Source: Ophiocordyceps camponoti-saundersi (nom. inval.)
Taxonomy: Eukaryota; Ascomycota; Sordariomycetes; Hypocreales; Ophiocordycipitaceae
NCBI GenBank assembly: GCA_003339415.1
Contig: PDHQ01000014.1
Location: forward strand, 62,420-126,419
Direction of reading: 5' to 3'
Length of the DNA: 64,000 nucleotides
Position numbers and translations under genes: made by a program. Position 1 is the first letter of the stretch. The number at the start of each line of letters is the position of its first letter. This document shows, piece after piece, positions 24,131-35,496 of the stretch. Below the pieces are notes generated by a model. The model was given only the letters and a program-made list of their open reading frames with translations. It did no database searches and was not told the DNA's origin.

Positions 24131-24574
24131 ATGGGGGAATATCATCAGGGGAAGAAAAGCCCAATAGCCACACTTCTTACCGCCATCTCTGAGAACAAGG
24201 CCGTGACAATCCCAGCCAGCGTAGGTAGGAAAAACAGCTACGAATCAATCATCAGCATACAAAGCACACGTGCCACGAAATACCATGAAAACGAACATAA
24301 AAAAACGCCGCTAAAAATGAAGGGGGAAAAAAAGGAGGAGGTCACGTCGCCGGTCTACTGCAATGTACGAGGGCAGTCCGATATGCACGCACGTCACAGA
24401 ATGGCCGACCACGGCTCCGACACAATAAACATCCCATCTTTCTCACCCAATTTCTTTCCTTCTTCCTTTCCGACATTCAAGGACCAGGGAAGGGAAGGGG
24501 GGGCAAGGATCGTAACGAGCTTTCCCATCGATGCGAGTGGCCGGGCGGGAAGCAAAGCAAATAATCAAGGCTGA
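24131..24574 (+). CDS. Doubtful 147-codon ORF in the gene desert
   Basis: The longest frame in the desert that is not built from a simple repeat. The predicted protein starts MGEYHQGKKSP, is Lys/Ser-rich and shows no domain, signal peptide or membrane segment that I recognise. Its codon third positions are mixed, unlike the strong C/G bias of the real genes in this window, which argues against coding. Listed so that it can be tested against transcripts. Confidence 0.12.
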   Translation: MGEYHQGKKSPIATLLTAISENKAVTIPASVGRKNSYESIISIQSTRATKYHENEHKKTPLKMKGEKKEEVTSPVYCNVRGQSDMHARHRMADHGSDTINIPSFSPNFFPSSFPTFKDQGREGGARIVTSFPIDASGRAGSKANNQG

Positions 24575-24654
24575 CGATTTCAACACCCTGTAAGAAAGAC
24601 AAATTAAAAAGCAAAGAAAGAGAAAGAAGAGCGGTGGAAAAGAATTAAAAAAAA

Positions 24655-24985
24655 ATGCCGTGGTGGTGCAAGGGGGGTCGTTTAGCCAAGATTGAGTTTC
24701 TTGGTCCCTGGACGGCAGTCCGATTCGCTACCGAGTCTTTGTTGTTTTATTATATACCCTCTTTTACCCCCCCCCCCCCCCCCCCCCCTCCTCCCCGAAG
24801 AGACCACGTGTTGTTTTTGCTGGTTACAATATTAANNNNNNNNNNAAAAAGTGCGGGGGGGTGAAAGGGGGGGCCTTTTGCCAAGATTGATTTTTTTGCG
24901 TCCCGGGCGGCAGCCCGGTTTCCCCCCAGGTCTTTGTTTTTTTTTTTTTTTCCCCCTTTTCCCCCCCCCCCCCCCCCCTGCTTCT
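24655..24985. repeat. Imperfect direct duplication flanking an assembly gap
   Basis: The sequence at 24655-24793 recurs, degraded, at 24846-24980: both contain GCCAAGATTGA, a GG(A/C)CGGCAG(T/C)CC(G/C) segment, GTCTTTGTT, and then a T-rich stretch leading into a long C tract. The two copies flank the 10 Ns. Differences in the right copy are mainly runs of G, C and T, as in low-quality read ends. Confidence 0.75.
24836..24845. other. Assembly gap (10 N)
   Basis: Ten undetermined bases joining two contigs within the low-complexity region. Confidence 0.99.
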
Positions 24986-27434
24986 CTAAGAAGAAGGTGA
25001 TGATGTTTTACGGAGTGTACGGATTATAAATGGGGAGTATAAATTCGGATCAAGGAGGAGAGAGCTTAAAAGTCAACGTTTCACCACCTACCGCTGTAAT
25101 GAGAAACCGGGGAGGACAAGGATAAGCCGTTTATTGACCAGCTGAGAAGAAGACATACATTTCTCTTCAGTTACTTGTATCTGTACATGACCATTGCCGA
25201 GAGACGTCGGCAACGGGGGGGAGTCGAGGGAAAGGAGAAAAAAAGGCACATGTTCGGCTCGGAAGCGAAGGCTGGTGGTGGAGAGACAAGGGTTTTTTTT
25301 TTAAGAGCATGTTTCTTTGCCCGGGGGAAAAGAGGTGAAGAGTTGGATTGTTGGATTTAATTTCTTTAGCAGGGGATTTTTATGGTGTTGTTTGGAGATG
25401 TTGAAGATGATTGTTGACGATATACGTCCGTACCTAGGTATGCATGTACATATAAAAAAGGGGGGGGTTTGTTAAAAAAGGAATAGCATCTGGGATTTAT
25501 ACCATAGACACTTTGTCTCTTCTCCCGTTTCCCATAGCCTTGCTAATAATATGCCATTCATCTATTTCCAAATTCGTCGTTACGAAGCCTATCATATGTA
25601 CACGTTCCACACAAGCCATATAGATGCTATACATATACATACAGGCAGACACACTGCATACATACAAACAAACAACTACGCAGACAGACACATACCATGA
25701 TACAAGTCTTTTCTTCTCCCCCCCTCCCTCGTCGTGACCTACCTGCTTAGCAGAAGTTCCCTTCCCTTCCCCCCCCTCCATGCCCTGGACACGTTACACT
25801 GCAACCCTGGTCGTGTGGCACACCCTCCCTCTCTCCCTCCTCCGACGATCCCGGCATATCTCTTTGTTTAGTCTTTTTTTTATTTAATTCTCTCCCCTCT
25901 TTTCTTTTTTTTTTCCTTTTTTTTTTCGTCTGTTGTAGACTCTTTCTTTCTTTACCGTGACTACCTACTTTCTGTCGCCATAGCCATGTACGACTTGTGT
26001 AGGTAGGTGTATGTACATATAGGTATGGATGGAAAAGCAAGTCGTTCAGCCACAAAACGGGAAAATCCTTAAAAGCAAGCTTATTTCACCCCGTTTTCTC
26101 CTTGGCGGCTCTTCCTTGGCGGCTATAACCCACGTCTTGGAGGGGGGGAAAGGGGGCGTGTGTTTCTGAACAACCTCCCACCCCCACACCATGGATCGCC
26201 CAGTGGACGTGCGGATAGCATGTATGTACATATAGATGTACATATGTGGGTGACGGCAAAAGAGTTGATCCACGTGCAAGGAATCATTTAAATCTGTATG
26301 CGGGCCGATATAACCGGCGAGATCCTTGGGCAGTCAATTGGTCCTCATACATACATACATACATACATACCTCTTTCTCTCTCTGTCTCTCTATCTCTCT
26401 GTCTCTCACTCTGTCTCTCCATCTCTCCCCCCCGTCCTTGAAATATATACATGTACATACATACACCACATAAGGGGATAGATAATAAAGAGGAGGGGCG
26501 TGTGCCGGACGAGTTTCCAGATCGGGGCACAGCTTGTGTTTTTTGGAGATTTCTGGTTGTTTGATGAAGCTCTTTTTTTTTGTTTCCCACCACCACCTAC
26601 GGATAATACCTGTAGAGAGGGAGAGAGAGGGAGAGGATGTGGGTTGGATGGGAGGTCGGCGCCAAATAAATGAAGCCTCCTTTTCCCATCTCATCTGCCC
26701 GTCAAGATTTCCAATCAAGGGCGGCTCTATCTATCCCTTCTTCTTCTTCATCTTTCCCATTTGGCCTCCTTTTCTGTCCTTCTTACTCGACTACTTACCT
26801 ACGGATACTCTCATCTCTTTTCAAGCGCGGGCAACGAACAGCAAGACGGCAGAACGCATGGTACCTACCTAGGGAGAGTAGGTAGGTACAGATAGGCGGC
26901 GGACAAAAAAGAACTGACATGCATACTGCCACTGCCACTGTCACTGCTGCGTTGCTGCTGCTTGCTGCTGCTACTGCTTGCTGCTGAACGGTTACATGCA
27001 TACATGCATATGTATATACGCACATATGCAAGTGTTGGCGCGGACGGGCACGGCAGTTGCGCGGCAAGCCTCTGCTCTCCTCCCCTCTGCTCTGCTCCCC
27101 TCCCGTCTCCTCCCGTCGTCTTTCCCCCCCCATCGTTCACTAAGCAGTCAGTCCTTTCTTCTTCTACAACGTGTACCTATGTAGGTGTTTCATCTTTCCT
27201 CTTTCAACTTATCCTCTCTTCTCTAGCCATTCTTTCTTTCTTCCATATAATCTACCGTATAATTCTCTCTCCCCCCTCTAAGAGCCTACTATAAACAAGA
27301 AAGGCATTACCATCCCCTTAAAGCAGCAGACATCATCAGCCTAAACAAGTACAAAAAAAAACCATCACCATCCCATCCCCCCTATCTTAGAAAGAACAAC
27401 GCCCGTCAGCAAGAGAAGGCAAAAAAAAAAAAAA

Positions 27435-27623
27435 ATGTCCGACGCCACGGAGGCGGAGTCCGAGCCGGATGTGGAGACCAGAACCGGAGCCGCTGTGGGT
27501 CTTTGTTCTTCTTCTTCCCCCTCCCCCTCCCCACTCCCCCGTATCTCTCCTCTCTCTCTCTCCCCCACACACACCCCCCTCATCCTTTGCTTGTTCCCGA
27601 GCCCGCGCCGCCGCCGCCGTTGA
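27435..27623 (+). CDS. Doubtful short ORF after an A-run
   Basis: ATG at 27435 follows a run of 14 A and opens with GC-ending codons (MSDATEAESEPDVETRTG), more gene-like than its surroundings, before entering a Ser/Pro low-complexity stretch encoded by CT repeats. It could be the first exon of an unrecognised small gene, a uORF in a very long leader of the downstream Zn2Cys6 gene, or chance. No downstream exon could be linked convincingly. Confidence 0.15.
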   Translation: MSDATEAESEPDVETRTGAAVGLCSSSSPSPSPLPRISPLSLSPTHTPLILCLFPSPRRRRR

Positions 27624-29647
27624 TCAGCCCGTTTTAGGAAATAAGACGAGCGAAGAGATAATCGGTACCAAGGAGAAAGAAGAGAGAGTTTCTGAATGTC
27701 ATCATCTGTATGTTGTTTATACATGAAAGCTGCTCTCTATTCACATCATGTTGTTTGTGAATCATGTCAATTCATTTTCTTCCGCTTACTTATCTTAAAG
27801 ACTCAACTCCTTTCAACTTAACCGACTCTCTCTCTCTACATACATACATACATATGTCTCCGTCTCTGTCTCTACACTCCCAGATGCGACGGACCAGCCC
27901 CGTCGGATGATTCACCACAGAGCAACAAGCCACATCCACCTCCGATTGGTTCGCGGCTCTAGACCACCAAACCCCGTTTCCCCCCCCCTTTTTCCCCTGC
28001 TCTCTGCTGTTGGCCGCTTTGTTGTTTTTTTTTTGTTTCCCTTGTTGGTCATCTCCGTAAGCGCCTGATTTTTTTTTTTTTCTTTTACTACCGAGGTGGT
28101 AGAGAAAGAAAAAAAGGGCTTTTTCTCTCTTTCTTATTGGTGCTACTCCTGCATCATGGCACTTGTTTGTTCTTCCTCCCCCATTGCCGCTTGGTAGGTG
28201 GCAGTGGCTTTTTTTTTCTTTGCCTTGTTTCGGTAGGATGGAAAGGAGAGGTGGAAAAGAAAGTTGGCAGTGATGGATGGGAAAATTGATGGGATGAAAC
28301 GGATATTTCTCCCGTTTCATCTGGGGAATCACACCCTACCCAACTGGCTATTAACTAACTAAACAGCCCCCCCCCCCCCCCTCCTCTTCTTTGATCTCCT
28401 ATATTATAGAACAATGATGACGATGAAGAAGACGAAGAAGAATACCATCAAAACACAGGCTGATGTAAACCTCTTGTTCCTTCATCCTCCTTCGTCATAG
28501 ACGGACAACACATGTCACAACGTGGGAAACCTACCTACGCAAGTAAGCCAGCCTCGAAAGAAAAAAACACACACAACTCCAGCTTTCTCTCCTTCTTCGC
28601 TCCCAGAGTTGCCTTGGGACCATCAGCTGCCGCCAGCCACTCATCAAGCTCCCCCCCCACTCACACTACAGTCTCCGAATCCCCTGTCCAGTTGTCTGAC
28701 AGCCATCCTTCCGGACCCTTGCATTCTTCCATGTCCCTTTTTTCTCTCTCTCTCCCCATCTCGACTTCTCTCTTGTACGCTTATATTTTTTTTCCCTTGC
28801 CGCGAAACTCATGTGCGTTATGTAGGTTATGTATGTATCTATGGTGGAACGGATATATGTATGTGCGTCTTCGTAACCCGCTTCCAATATCACGGCTATA
28901 TATAGCCTCGTACTCGGAGCCGCCCCCCAGTTCAAGCCAAGGCCCCAAGCCCCAGTACAGCCAGCCCCAGACTCAACTCGCCTTTATCCTTTCTCCTTCT
29001 CTTCTGCCGCCCTGCCCGCACACACACACATATACGCACGCACGCACGCACACACACAAGCAGCCTTGCCTCGGTAGCCGGCCCCAAAGCTCTTGGCCAA
29101 AAGTGCCTCCCTCTCGGCATCCCTATCCTTGTGCATAGCGTCCTTCCTTGTGCAGTATCGCTTCCCGACCCGGCATCTCTCCGTTTTTGATCCATTCTCA
29201 TCGTCATCATCGTCATCGTCATCATCATCATCATCACCCTCATTGCTTTTACTATCCTACACCCCCTCTACACCCCCACCTACACCCCTCGCCCCCCTGC
29301 TTTGCCAACGCACACTCCCTCAACAATCTTCTTCTTCTTCTCCTTTTCTTTCTTTTGCTTCTTCTTCGTCTTCTTTGACTGCTTCTTTTTCTTCTCCACG
29401 CCCGCGTGGCATCAGGTCCAGACCTTACTAGTCTACGCCCCCCCCCCCCCTCCTCCTCCCCCTTCCCCGTCCAACATCCCTGTAAACAACAGACATATGT
29501 ATATTCTCTAATTTTCCTCTCCAAGAAGTAAACGGAAATAAAATACCGAGAGACCCCCCTTCTCTTGATAGAGACGCCCCCATCAAGAGTCTCATTCTCT
29601 CTCTCTCTCTCATCTCTCTCTTCCTCTCTCACTCACCCCATATCAAC

Positions 29648-29648
<1 letters not shown>

Positions 29649-29680
<32 letters not shown>
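29649..29680. repeat. Poly-C tract, 32 nt
   Basis: Uninterrupted C run on the + strand, within the pyrimidine-rich leader region of the downstream regulator gene. Length should be treated as approximate. Confidence 0.85.
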
Positions 29681-29941
29681 TGGCCACGTCCGCAATGTAT
29701 GGCCGGACGCATGTATGGCCGCTGCATGTACGAAATATGTATATATGATGAGCCTGTCTGCTCTGCCTGCCCACCTAGAATATCTATGCCGACGCTGCCG
29801 ACAGCCACCATCTTCAACTCCCACCTCCACTCCCTTAATCCTCTGTCCAAGTCATCTCATCGGCCACAGGGTCTCTCTCTTTAACCCCTCTTCCCCCTCC
29901 ATAGAAAAGGGCAAACGCACGTGTCCGCCACCCTCCAAGGC

Positions 29942-29943
<2 letters not shown>

Positions 29944-29988
<45 letters not shown>
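29944..29988. repeat. Poly-C tract, 45 nt
   Basis: The longest C homopolymer in the window. A third tract of 28 C lies at 30339-30366, preceded by CT microsatellites at 30245-30302. Confidence 0.85.
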
Positions 29989-29990
<2 letters not shown>

Positions 29991-30236
29991 GACCGCCTCC
30001 GACTGGGCCAATGCTCAGCCCTCGGCACCTTGTAAATACTTCGGTGTATCTCTGTTGCCCGTCCCCTTCAAAAGCAACTTGGCTCCCCTCCTTTTGCGCC
30101 GACCTGGTTTCAGCCCTCTTCACTCACAGCCACCCACGTACGCACCTACATACTTACAGATATATATCCGTACGGGACATTGATACATCCATGCACGCCT
30201 ACATAACCTACATAACAGACGTACGACCTCTATAGG

Positions 30237-30270
<34 letters not shown>

Positions 30271-30549
30271 TCCCCCCTTCTCTCCCTCTCTCTCTCTCTC
30301 TCTACACACACACTCTCTCCTCCTCCTCCTCCCCTTCTCCCCCCCCCCCCCCCCCCCCCCCCCCCCTTCTCTTATATACGCCTCGCTATACAAACCCTCA
30401 CACCTACCTCTGGAACTACTATCCAACTTGTTCCAAGCAAGACGAACAAGGGAAAGCCTCATAACCAAGACAGGACATGCTCCTTTCCCATCGTCGTTGA
30501 GTCTCAACAAAAGACCAACCCCCAAAGAGAAAAAAAAACATCCTCCTCA

Positions 30550-33340
30550 ATGGGTGCTTCCCTGGCCTTAGACTTCGCCCGTCGATATCTGGTTCCCCCG
30601 GACAGCCCGCCTGAGCTGGCGAGTCCCGGCGCGCTCTCCTACTCATCCCGATCCTCCCCTTCTTCCGAGCAGGTTGCCTGGGACTGTCGCTTTTCCTCCG
30701 GTCCGCTCCCCATGTCGAGCTATGACAAGGGCGTCGAGCTGGCCGAACCGAGGCTCCATCAGCGGCCTGAGTCGCCTCCCTCTGGCTCGGGCCACCAGCA
30801 GCAGCAGCAGCAGCATTATCATCAGCAGCATCATCAACAACAACAACAACAGCAGAAGCTTCCGTCGCTGAGTAGCCTGTTCGGCCACCTTCGCTCCCCG
30901 CCTGATCGCTCACCCCTGGACCATGCCCGTCTATCACCCGGCTCCTTCGTCTCGGCTTTTCCGCCCATGGCTTCACCCCCGGTATCGCAGCCTCGCAGCA
31001 CCTACGACGTCAAGTTGGATCCTCGCAGTCTCTCGGCCGTCGAGGCATCACCCTTGTTAGGCCGATCCGAGTACTCTCTAGGATCGTCCCGAGACGGGCC
31101 GGAAGCAAGCGGCTCATCACGAATAGGAAGACCACGTACCGAAGCCGCTCCTCCCCCTCCCCCCGTCTCTTCATCCCCCTCCTCCTCGGTCGAGCCGACG
31201 GCCACCAAGGACGGGTTAGGTCCCAAGATCTGGACCGGCACCCACTTCCTACCTCGCTTCGTTCGTCGGGCAGAGGTTCCCGGCGAAGGCATGTGCTACT
31301 TTTACGACGACGGAAGTCATTGCAAGACGGTCATCGACGGAGAGACCGTCAACGCTCACTGGGGCGTCACAAAGGCCGGTAAGCCTCGCAAGAGACTGGC
31401 CATAGCCTGCGTGACGTGTCGCGAGAAGAAGATCAAGTGTGACCCGGATTACCCTCGCTGCGTCCAGTGCGAAAAGTTCGGCCGCGTCTGCAAGTTCAAG
31501 AACGCGTGAGTCCGGGCCTCTCTCTCTCTCTCTTCTCCTTTCCCCCATCGGGCTGACATTGGAAAGACCGAGAGGAGGTCACAACACCTCTCCATCGACG
31601 CCTCCGGCCGAGCTGGACGATATGCGTCGAACCACGGGCCGTATCTCGGAGAGCGGATCTAGCCCGCCGCCATCTCCCGCCATCCATCATCATCACCATC
31701 ATCATCATCATCCCCGGCCGTCGTCGCCCGAGACGGGCTACGGTAACAAGCGGATGAAGATGGAAGGGGGAGATCACCAGCAAGCCCGATCACAGCCCGT
31801 CCTCTCCCGCCGGCTACTCCCGGAGATGCTACCGCCCATCCCCGACGACGTGCTGAGCCAGGCCTGTCGAACAGACCCCTATAGATCCGATCCAGAGTCC
31901 ATCGGCGCCGTCCTCACTCACTTCTTCGGCCAGATCGACAACACCATCATCATGCGCTTCTTCCCCGAAAAGGCCTTCCGCTCTTGGGTGGCTGCAACCG
32001 GCTCGGGACAGCAGGAGAAATCGGCCGAGGATCTCATGCTCCTCTATGCCGTTCTGGCCGTCGGCGTCACCCTGTCCGGGGGTCCGAGGCACATCGCCCA
32101 CGAGTACGCCCAGGTAGCTCACTATGCACAGAGAAAGACGACAGCCGGCCATCCCTGTCTGCAGCTCGTCCAGAGCAGGATCTTACTGGCCGTCTATCAC
32201 GTCTCGACCTGCCGCGTCCGGGAGGCGGGCGAGCTCATCTCGTCGGCCGCCGTCGCCGCCGCCTCTCTACAGCTGAACCGGGAAATCGACGTGGATGACG
32301 AGCCGGTCGCGGCCGTCTATCCGCTCGGTATGAACGCCGTCGGCTATTGCGAGGCGAGGAGACGCACCATGTGGTCGCTCTTCATGCTGGAACGCATCAA
32401 CACCGTCCTTCCGAATCGGCCTGTCATGATCGGCGCCGACGACATATACGTACGACTACCGGCCGATTCCGAGAGTTTCGAGAAACAGGTCGAGCCGTCT
32501 TCCATCATGCCGCTCTTCGACCCCGACGAAAGCGTTGCCTCGCGTCAAGCCGATAACAAGCCGTCCGGTATGGCAGGGTACCTCGTCGAGATGGTGCACA
32601 TCTGGGCGAGCTGTCGAGCGGCCGTGTCGCGGATGGCGTCGCGACTCGGACCGTGCGAAACGAGCAGCGTCAAGGCTAGGGCTTTGGCCATCAGGGCCCG
32701 CGAATGGCACGACTCTCTCCCTCCGCGTCTCGTCTTCGGCGGCTCCAACCTGGAATCGGCCGCCTTCTCGGGAAAGGTCGGCTCGTTCCTGACGATGCAC
32801 CTCCTGTACCACCACGCCATGATCCACCTCAACCGGTACCAACCATCCGTGGCTCGTCTCCCGACCGAGACGCGGATGGCGCACCTACACGAATGCCGCG
32901 ACCAGGCGCTGAGCATCCTCGACATGACCAACTGCCTAGACCGCATCCTCCGCGTCCGGCCCACCATCCTCAGCACGTCGCCGCCAGTGCTATCCGAGAC
33001 CATCGTCACGGCCGTAGACGTCATGACGGCTTGCGGGCCGATGGCGTCTATCAACGAGCTGATTCAGAGCGTTCGCGTCGGCAAGACGGCCGTCGACGGC
33101 ACGGCTAGAACGTGGGAGCATTCGCAGTTTGCACGGGACGCCATCGATCATCGACTGCAGAAGATGATGCAGGTTTATCATAGCCAGGGATCGCGTCCTG
33201 CTAGTCCCGCCGATGGCTATCGCGTCGTCGTCAGCGCCGATGAGTCCAAGGAGCAGAGACATCTTCGGTGGCATATCCCGGAGCCCATCGAAAGGTTGTA
33301 CCCTCTGGAGATGGACGTTGTATATTCCTCACTCGGCTAG
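30550..33340 (+). CDS. Zn2Cys6 transcription factor with internal zinc cluster
   Basis: Fungal binuclear-cluster regulator, nuclear. Exons 30550-31505 and 31567-33340; the 61-nt intron (GTGAGT, CTGAC branch, AAG acceptor) splits an Ala codon directly after the zinc cluster. In the 909-residue product the cluster (CVTCREKKIKC, then C304, C307, C314) spans residues 287-314, far from the N-terminus where it usually sits. It is preceded by a well-structured block (GPKIWTGTHFLPRF, CYFYDDGSHCKTVIDGE, VNAHWGVTKAGKPRKRLA) that looks conserved rather than random. Gln/His runs occur at about residues 83-102 and a His run follows the intron. The second half has the fungal-specific transcription factor middle homology region (LYAVLAVGVTLSGGPRH, then MWSLFMLERINT). 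The overall layout recalls developmental regulators of the RosA/NosA kind, but I cannot confirm an orthologue. The leader upstream is unusually long and pyrimidine-rich. Confidence 0.9.
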
Positions 33341-34022
33341 GCGTTTTTTCTTTCTTGTCTTCACTGAAGCATGAATCGGGCGTTTATTTTTTCTTCTTTC
33401 GTTTCCTCAAGCCACTGGAGAGAGAGAGAGTTGCATAACGAGTCCCCCTTTTCGTTTTCCTGTTTTCCTCTTGTACGATGGGTTGACGATGAATGATTCC
33501 CACGGAGAGATGCGATGAAGGATACTGGGATTAGAGTCTACGACGCGCAGGCGCTTGTTATTCCCCTGTTTTCCCCCCCTTTTGTGTCAATGGCCGCACA
33601 CCTAGTTATGCGGTGGAAAAAGCGATTATATCATAGAGAGAAATGAGAACGATTACTCGAGAGTTTTGTGTGAGCTGTAGCTGCTTCTACTTTTGAAGAG
33701 AACCTTGAGTAGGTTATACTTCAATTTCCCTTTCGATGATTAATAGTGAAAAATGAATAGAGGGAAACGGCTGGATCGGAGTTGATGAAGGAGATGGAGT
33801 TGAAGCTGTAGGTCTCGACAAGGGGGGACACGTGATGCACACACACACACACACACACACTTCCACGTGACATGACGATGTAGGGTATCTTCAACCTCAT
33901 CAACTCTCTTCACCAGCCATCGTCCACCAAGCCGTTGACAAAGTGACGACGAAAGAATGCACCCCGAACATGGAAGAAAATGAAATTCCCCTACAAGCCT
34001 GTAGCCCATCTTCTCGGCTCAA
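33341..34022. other. Intergenic, regulator 3' UTR and WD40 gene promoter
   Basis: T-rich 3' flank, then a CA microsatellite at 33838-33861 on the + strand. Nothing coding is supported. Confidence 0.5.
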
Positions 34023-35102
34023 ATGGTAACCTCCTCCACGCAAACCGCTCACCCCTACAAAAGCACCATCTTCACTAACCACACCTCTACTCTTCCCCTC
34101 CCAGGCCCCATCCACGCCGTCGCATACTCCGCCTCGCCAGGAACATACATCCTAAGCGGCTCATCCGACCGATCAATCCGGCTATACAAACCCCTCGTGG
34201 AAGACGGCAGCGGCGAAGGGCGGCTGATACAAACGTACGCCGCGCACGGGTACGAAGTCCTCAGCATCGACGTCTCATCCGACAACGAGCGCTTCGTCTC
34301 CGGAGGCGGCGACCGCGCCGTCTTCCTATGGGATGTATCGACGGCGACGACGACGCGCCGCTTCGGGGGCGAGAACGCAGGTAGGATACACAGCGTGCGA
34401 TTCGCGGGCGAGGGTGACAGCGTCGTCGTCAGCGCCGGCTTCGACACCGCTGTTCGCTTCTGGGATGTACGCAGTCGGAGCTATAAGCCTATTCAGACGC
34501 TGGCCGACGCTAGAGACGCAATCACCTGCCTGGCCGTACGCGGGCCGGACGTCGTGGCCGGGAGTGTAGACGGTAGGGTGAGGAGCTATGACGTTCGCAT
34601 GGGGAGGTGCGTCACCGACGTCTTTGCCGCCAGCGTCACCAGCGTCTCCCTTACACGTGACGCACGCGCCATGCTGGTCGGCTCGCTCGATAGCCGACTA
34701 CGGCTGATGGACCGCGACAACGGAGCCTGCCTGCGGACCTTTTCGCATCCGGAATGGCGAAACGACGGTCTGCGTCTGCAATCGCTGCTGGGCGCCAAGG
34801 AGAGATACGCCCTCGTCGGCGACGACATGTCTTCCACCAACACCTCTTCCACCGCCCCCGACAGCCAGGGCCAAGGTCGCATCTGGGCCTGGGACCTCTT
34901 ATCTGGCAAGCTGGCGGCCAAGCTTGACATCCCGTGGGGCCCTCCCGGATACGAGACCCGCAAGAAGGTAATCGGCAAGGACGGCAAGGAGAAGTCGCCC
35001 ACAAACGTCATCAGCTGCATGGCATGGAGGGACGATGGCTGGGGGGACCACTTCTGCGTTGGCGGTACTTCCGGCGTCGTCACCGTTTTTGGCCCCTCGT
35101 GA
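34023..35102 (+). CDS. WDR83: WD40-repeat protein, WDR83/MORG1 family
   Basis: Single-exon 359-residue beta-propeller. About seven WD repeats are visible, several ending in WD-like pairs (LWDV, FWDV, WAWDL). The order of blocks matches WDR83/MORG1: GSSDRSIRLYKPL, HGYEVLSIDVSSDNERFVSGGGDRAVFLWDV, FDTAVRFWDVRSRSYKPIQTLADARD, AGSVDGRVRSYDVRMG, and LVGSLDSRLRLMD. In animals this family scaffolds MAP-kinase modules and also associates with spliceosomes; which role applies in this fungus is not shown. A lysine-rich insertion (GKDGKEKSP) precedes the last repeat. The start ATG at 34023 is the first in the frame and is closely followed by the first propeller strand. Confidence 0.9.
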   Translation: MVTSSTQTAHPYKSTIFTNHTSTLPLPGPIHAVAYSASPGTYILSGSSDRSIRLYKPLVEDGSGEGRLIQTYAAHGYEVLSIDVSSDNERFVSGGGDRAVFLWDVSTATTTRRFGGENAGRIHSVRFAGEGDSVVVSAGFDTAVRFWDVRSRSYKPIQTLADARDAITCLAVRGPDVVAGSVDGRVRSYDVRMGRCVTDVFAASVTSVSLTRDARAMLVGSLDSRLRLMDRDNGACLRTFSHPEWRNDGLRLQSLLGAKERYALVGDDMSSTNTSSTAPDSQGQGRIWAWDLLSGKLAAKLDIPWGPPGYETRKKVIGKDGKEKSPTNVISCMAWRDDGWGDHFCVGGTSGVVTVFGPS

Positions 35103-35496
35103 GGCTCTTCATGAGGCTCCCTTGAAGAGGCCCCCTTCGTGCGACCCCTCTTGAGGGTTACGCTCCCCCCCTTTTCTTCTTCGCGCTTCAACGTCTTCTT
35201 CTTGCTCTTCGCTAAATAACGATCAAGTAATACAACAAAGGAAGAGGCTGAGGCAACGATGAAAAGAAGAAAAAGAGGAGGGGAAAAGAGGGAGAGAAAA
35301 GAGAAATGCCAAATGCACCGTCCTACCTCCCTTTCCGTCTTCCCATATATCCATGAAAACCCCCTTTAAGCCAAACAAGACAAACAAAAACAAAAACAGA
35401 GGCATTTTGCTGCCTGTGGTATACATAATCGTCGTCATTAAAGAGGCAGGCCGGCCCAGCCCTTCGGTATGCATGTGTTGGAAACAAGGTCGAGGG
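35103..35496. other. Intergenic between convergent genes
   Basis: 3' ends of the WD40 and mannosyltransferase genes. 35100-35160 carries short repeats of the CCTCTTGAGG type that could fold. No gene seen. Confidence 0.5.

Larger units (their letters stand above)
18334..30549. other. 12.2-kb gene-poor, low-complexity region
   Basis: No ORF here has the C/G-ending codon bias or a domain like the flanking genes. The sequence is dominated by GA/CT, CATA, TGATGA, CA and TA microsatellites, T/A and C/G homopolymers and TACCTA/TAGGTA motifs, with short islands of ordinary sequence (for example 19000-19190, 20640-20870, 23860-24550, 24990-25200). It separates the minus-strand PQ-loop gene from the plus-strand Zn2Cys6 gene and so holds both promoters. 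The final 3 kb is mostly pyrimidine-rich on the + strand. It may also contain unannotated non-coding transcripts; nothing in the sequence proves this. Confidence 0.6.

Noticed and set aside
28512..29138. 208-codon frame rich in Ser, Pro, Leu and His
   Set aside because: Encoded by CT, CA and C runs in the leader region; no codon bias beyond the repeats.
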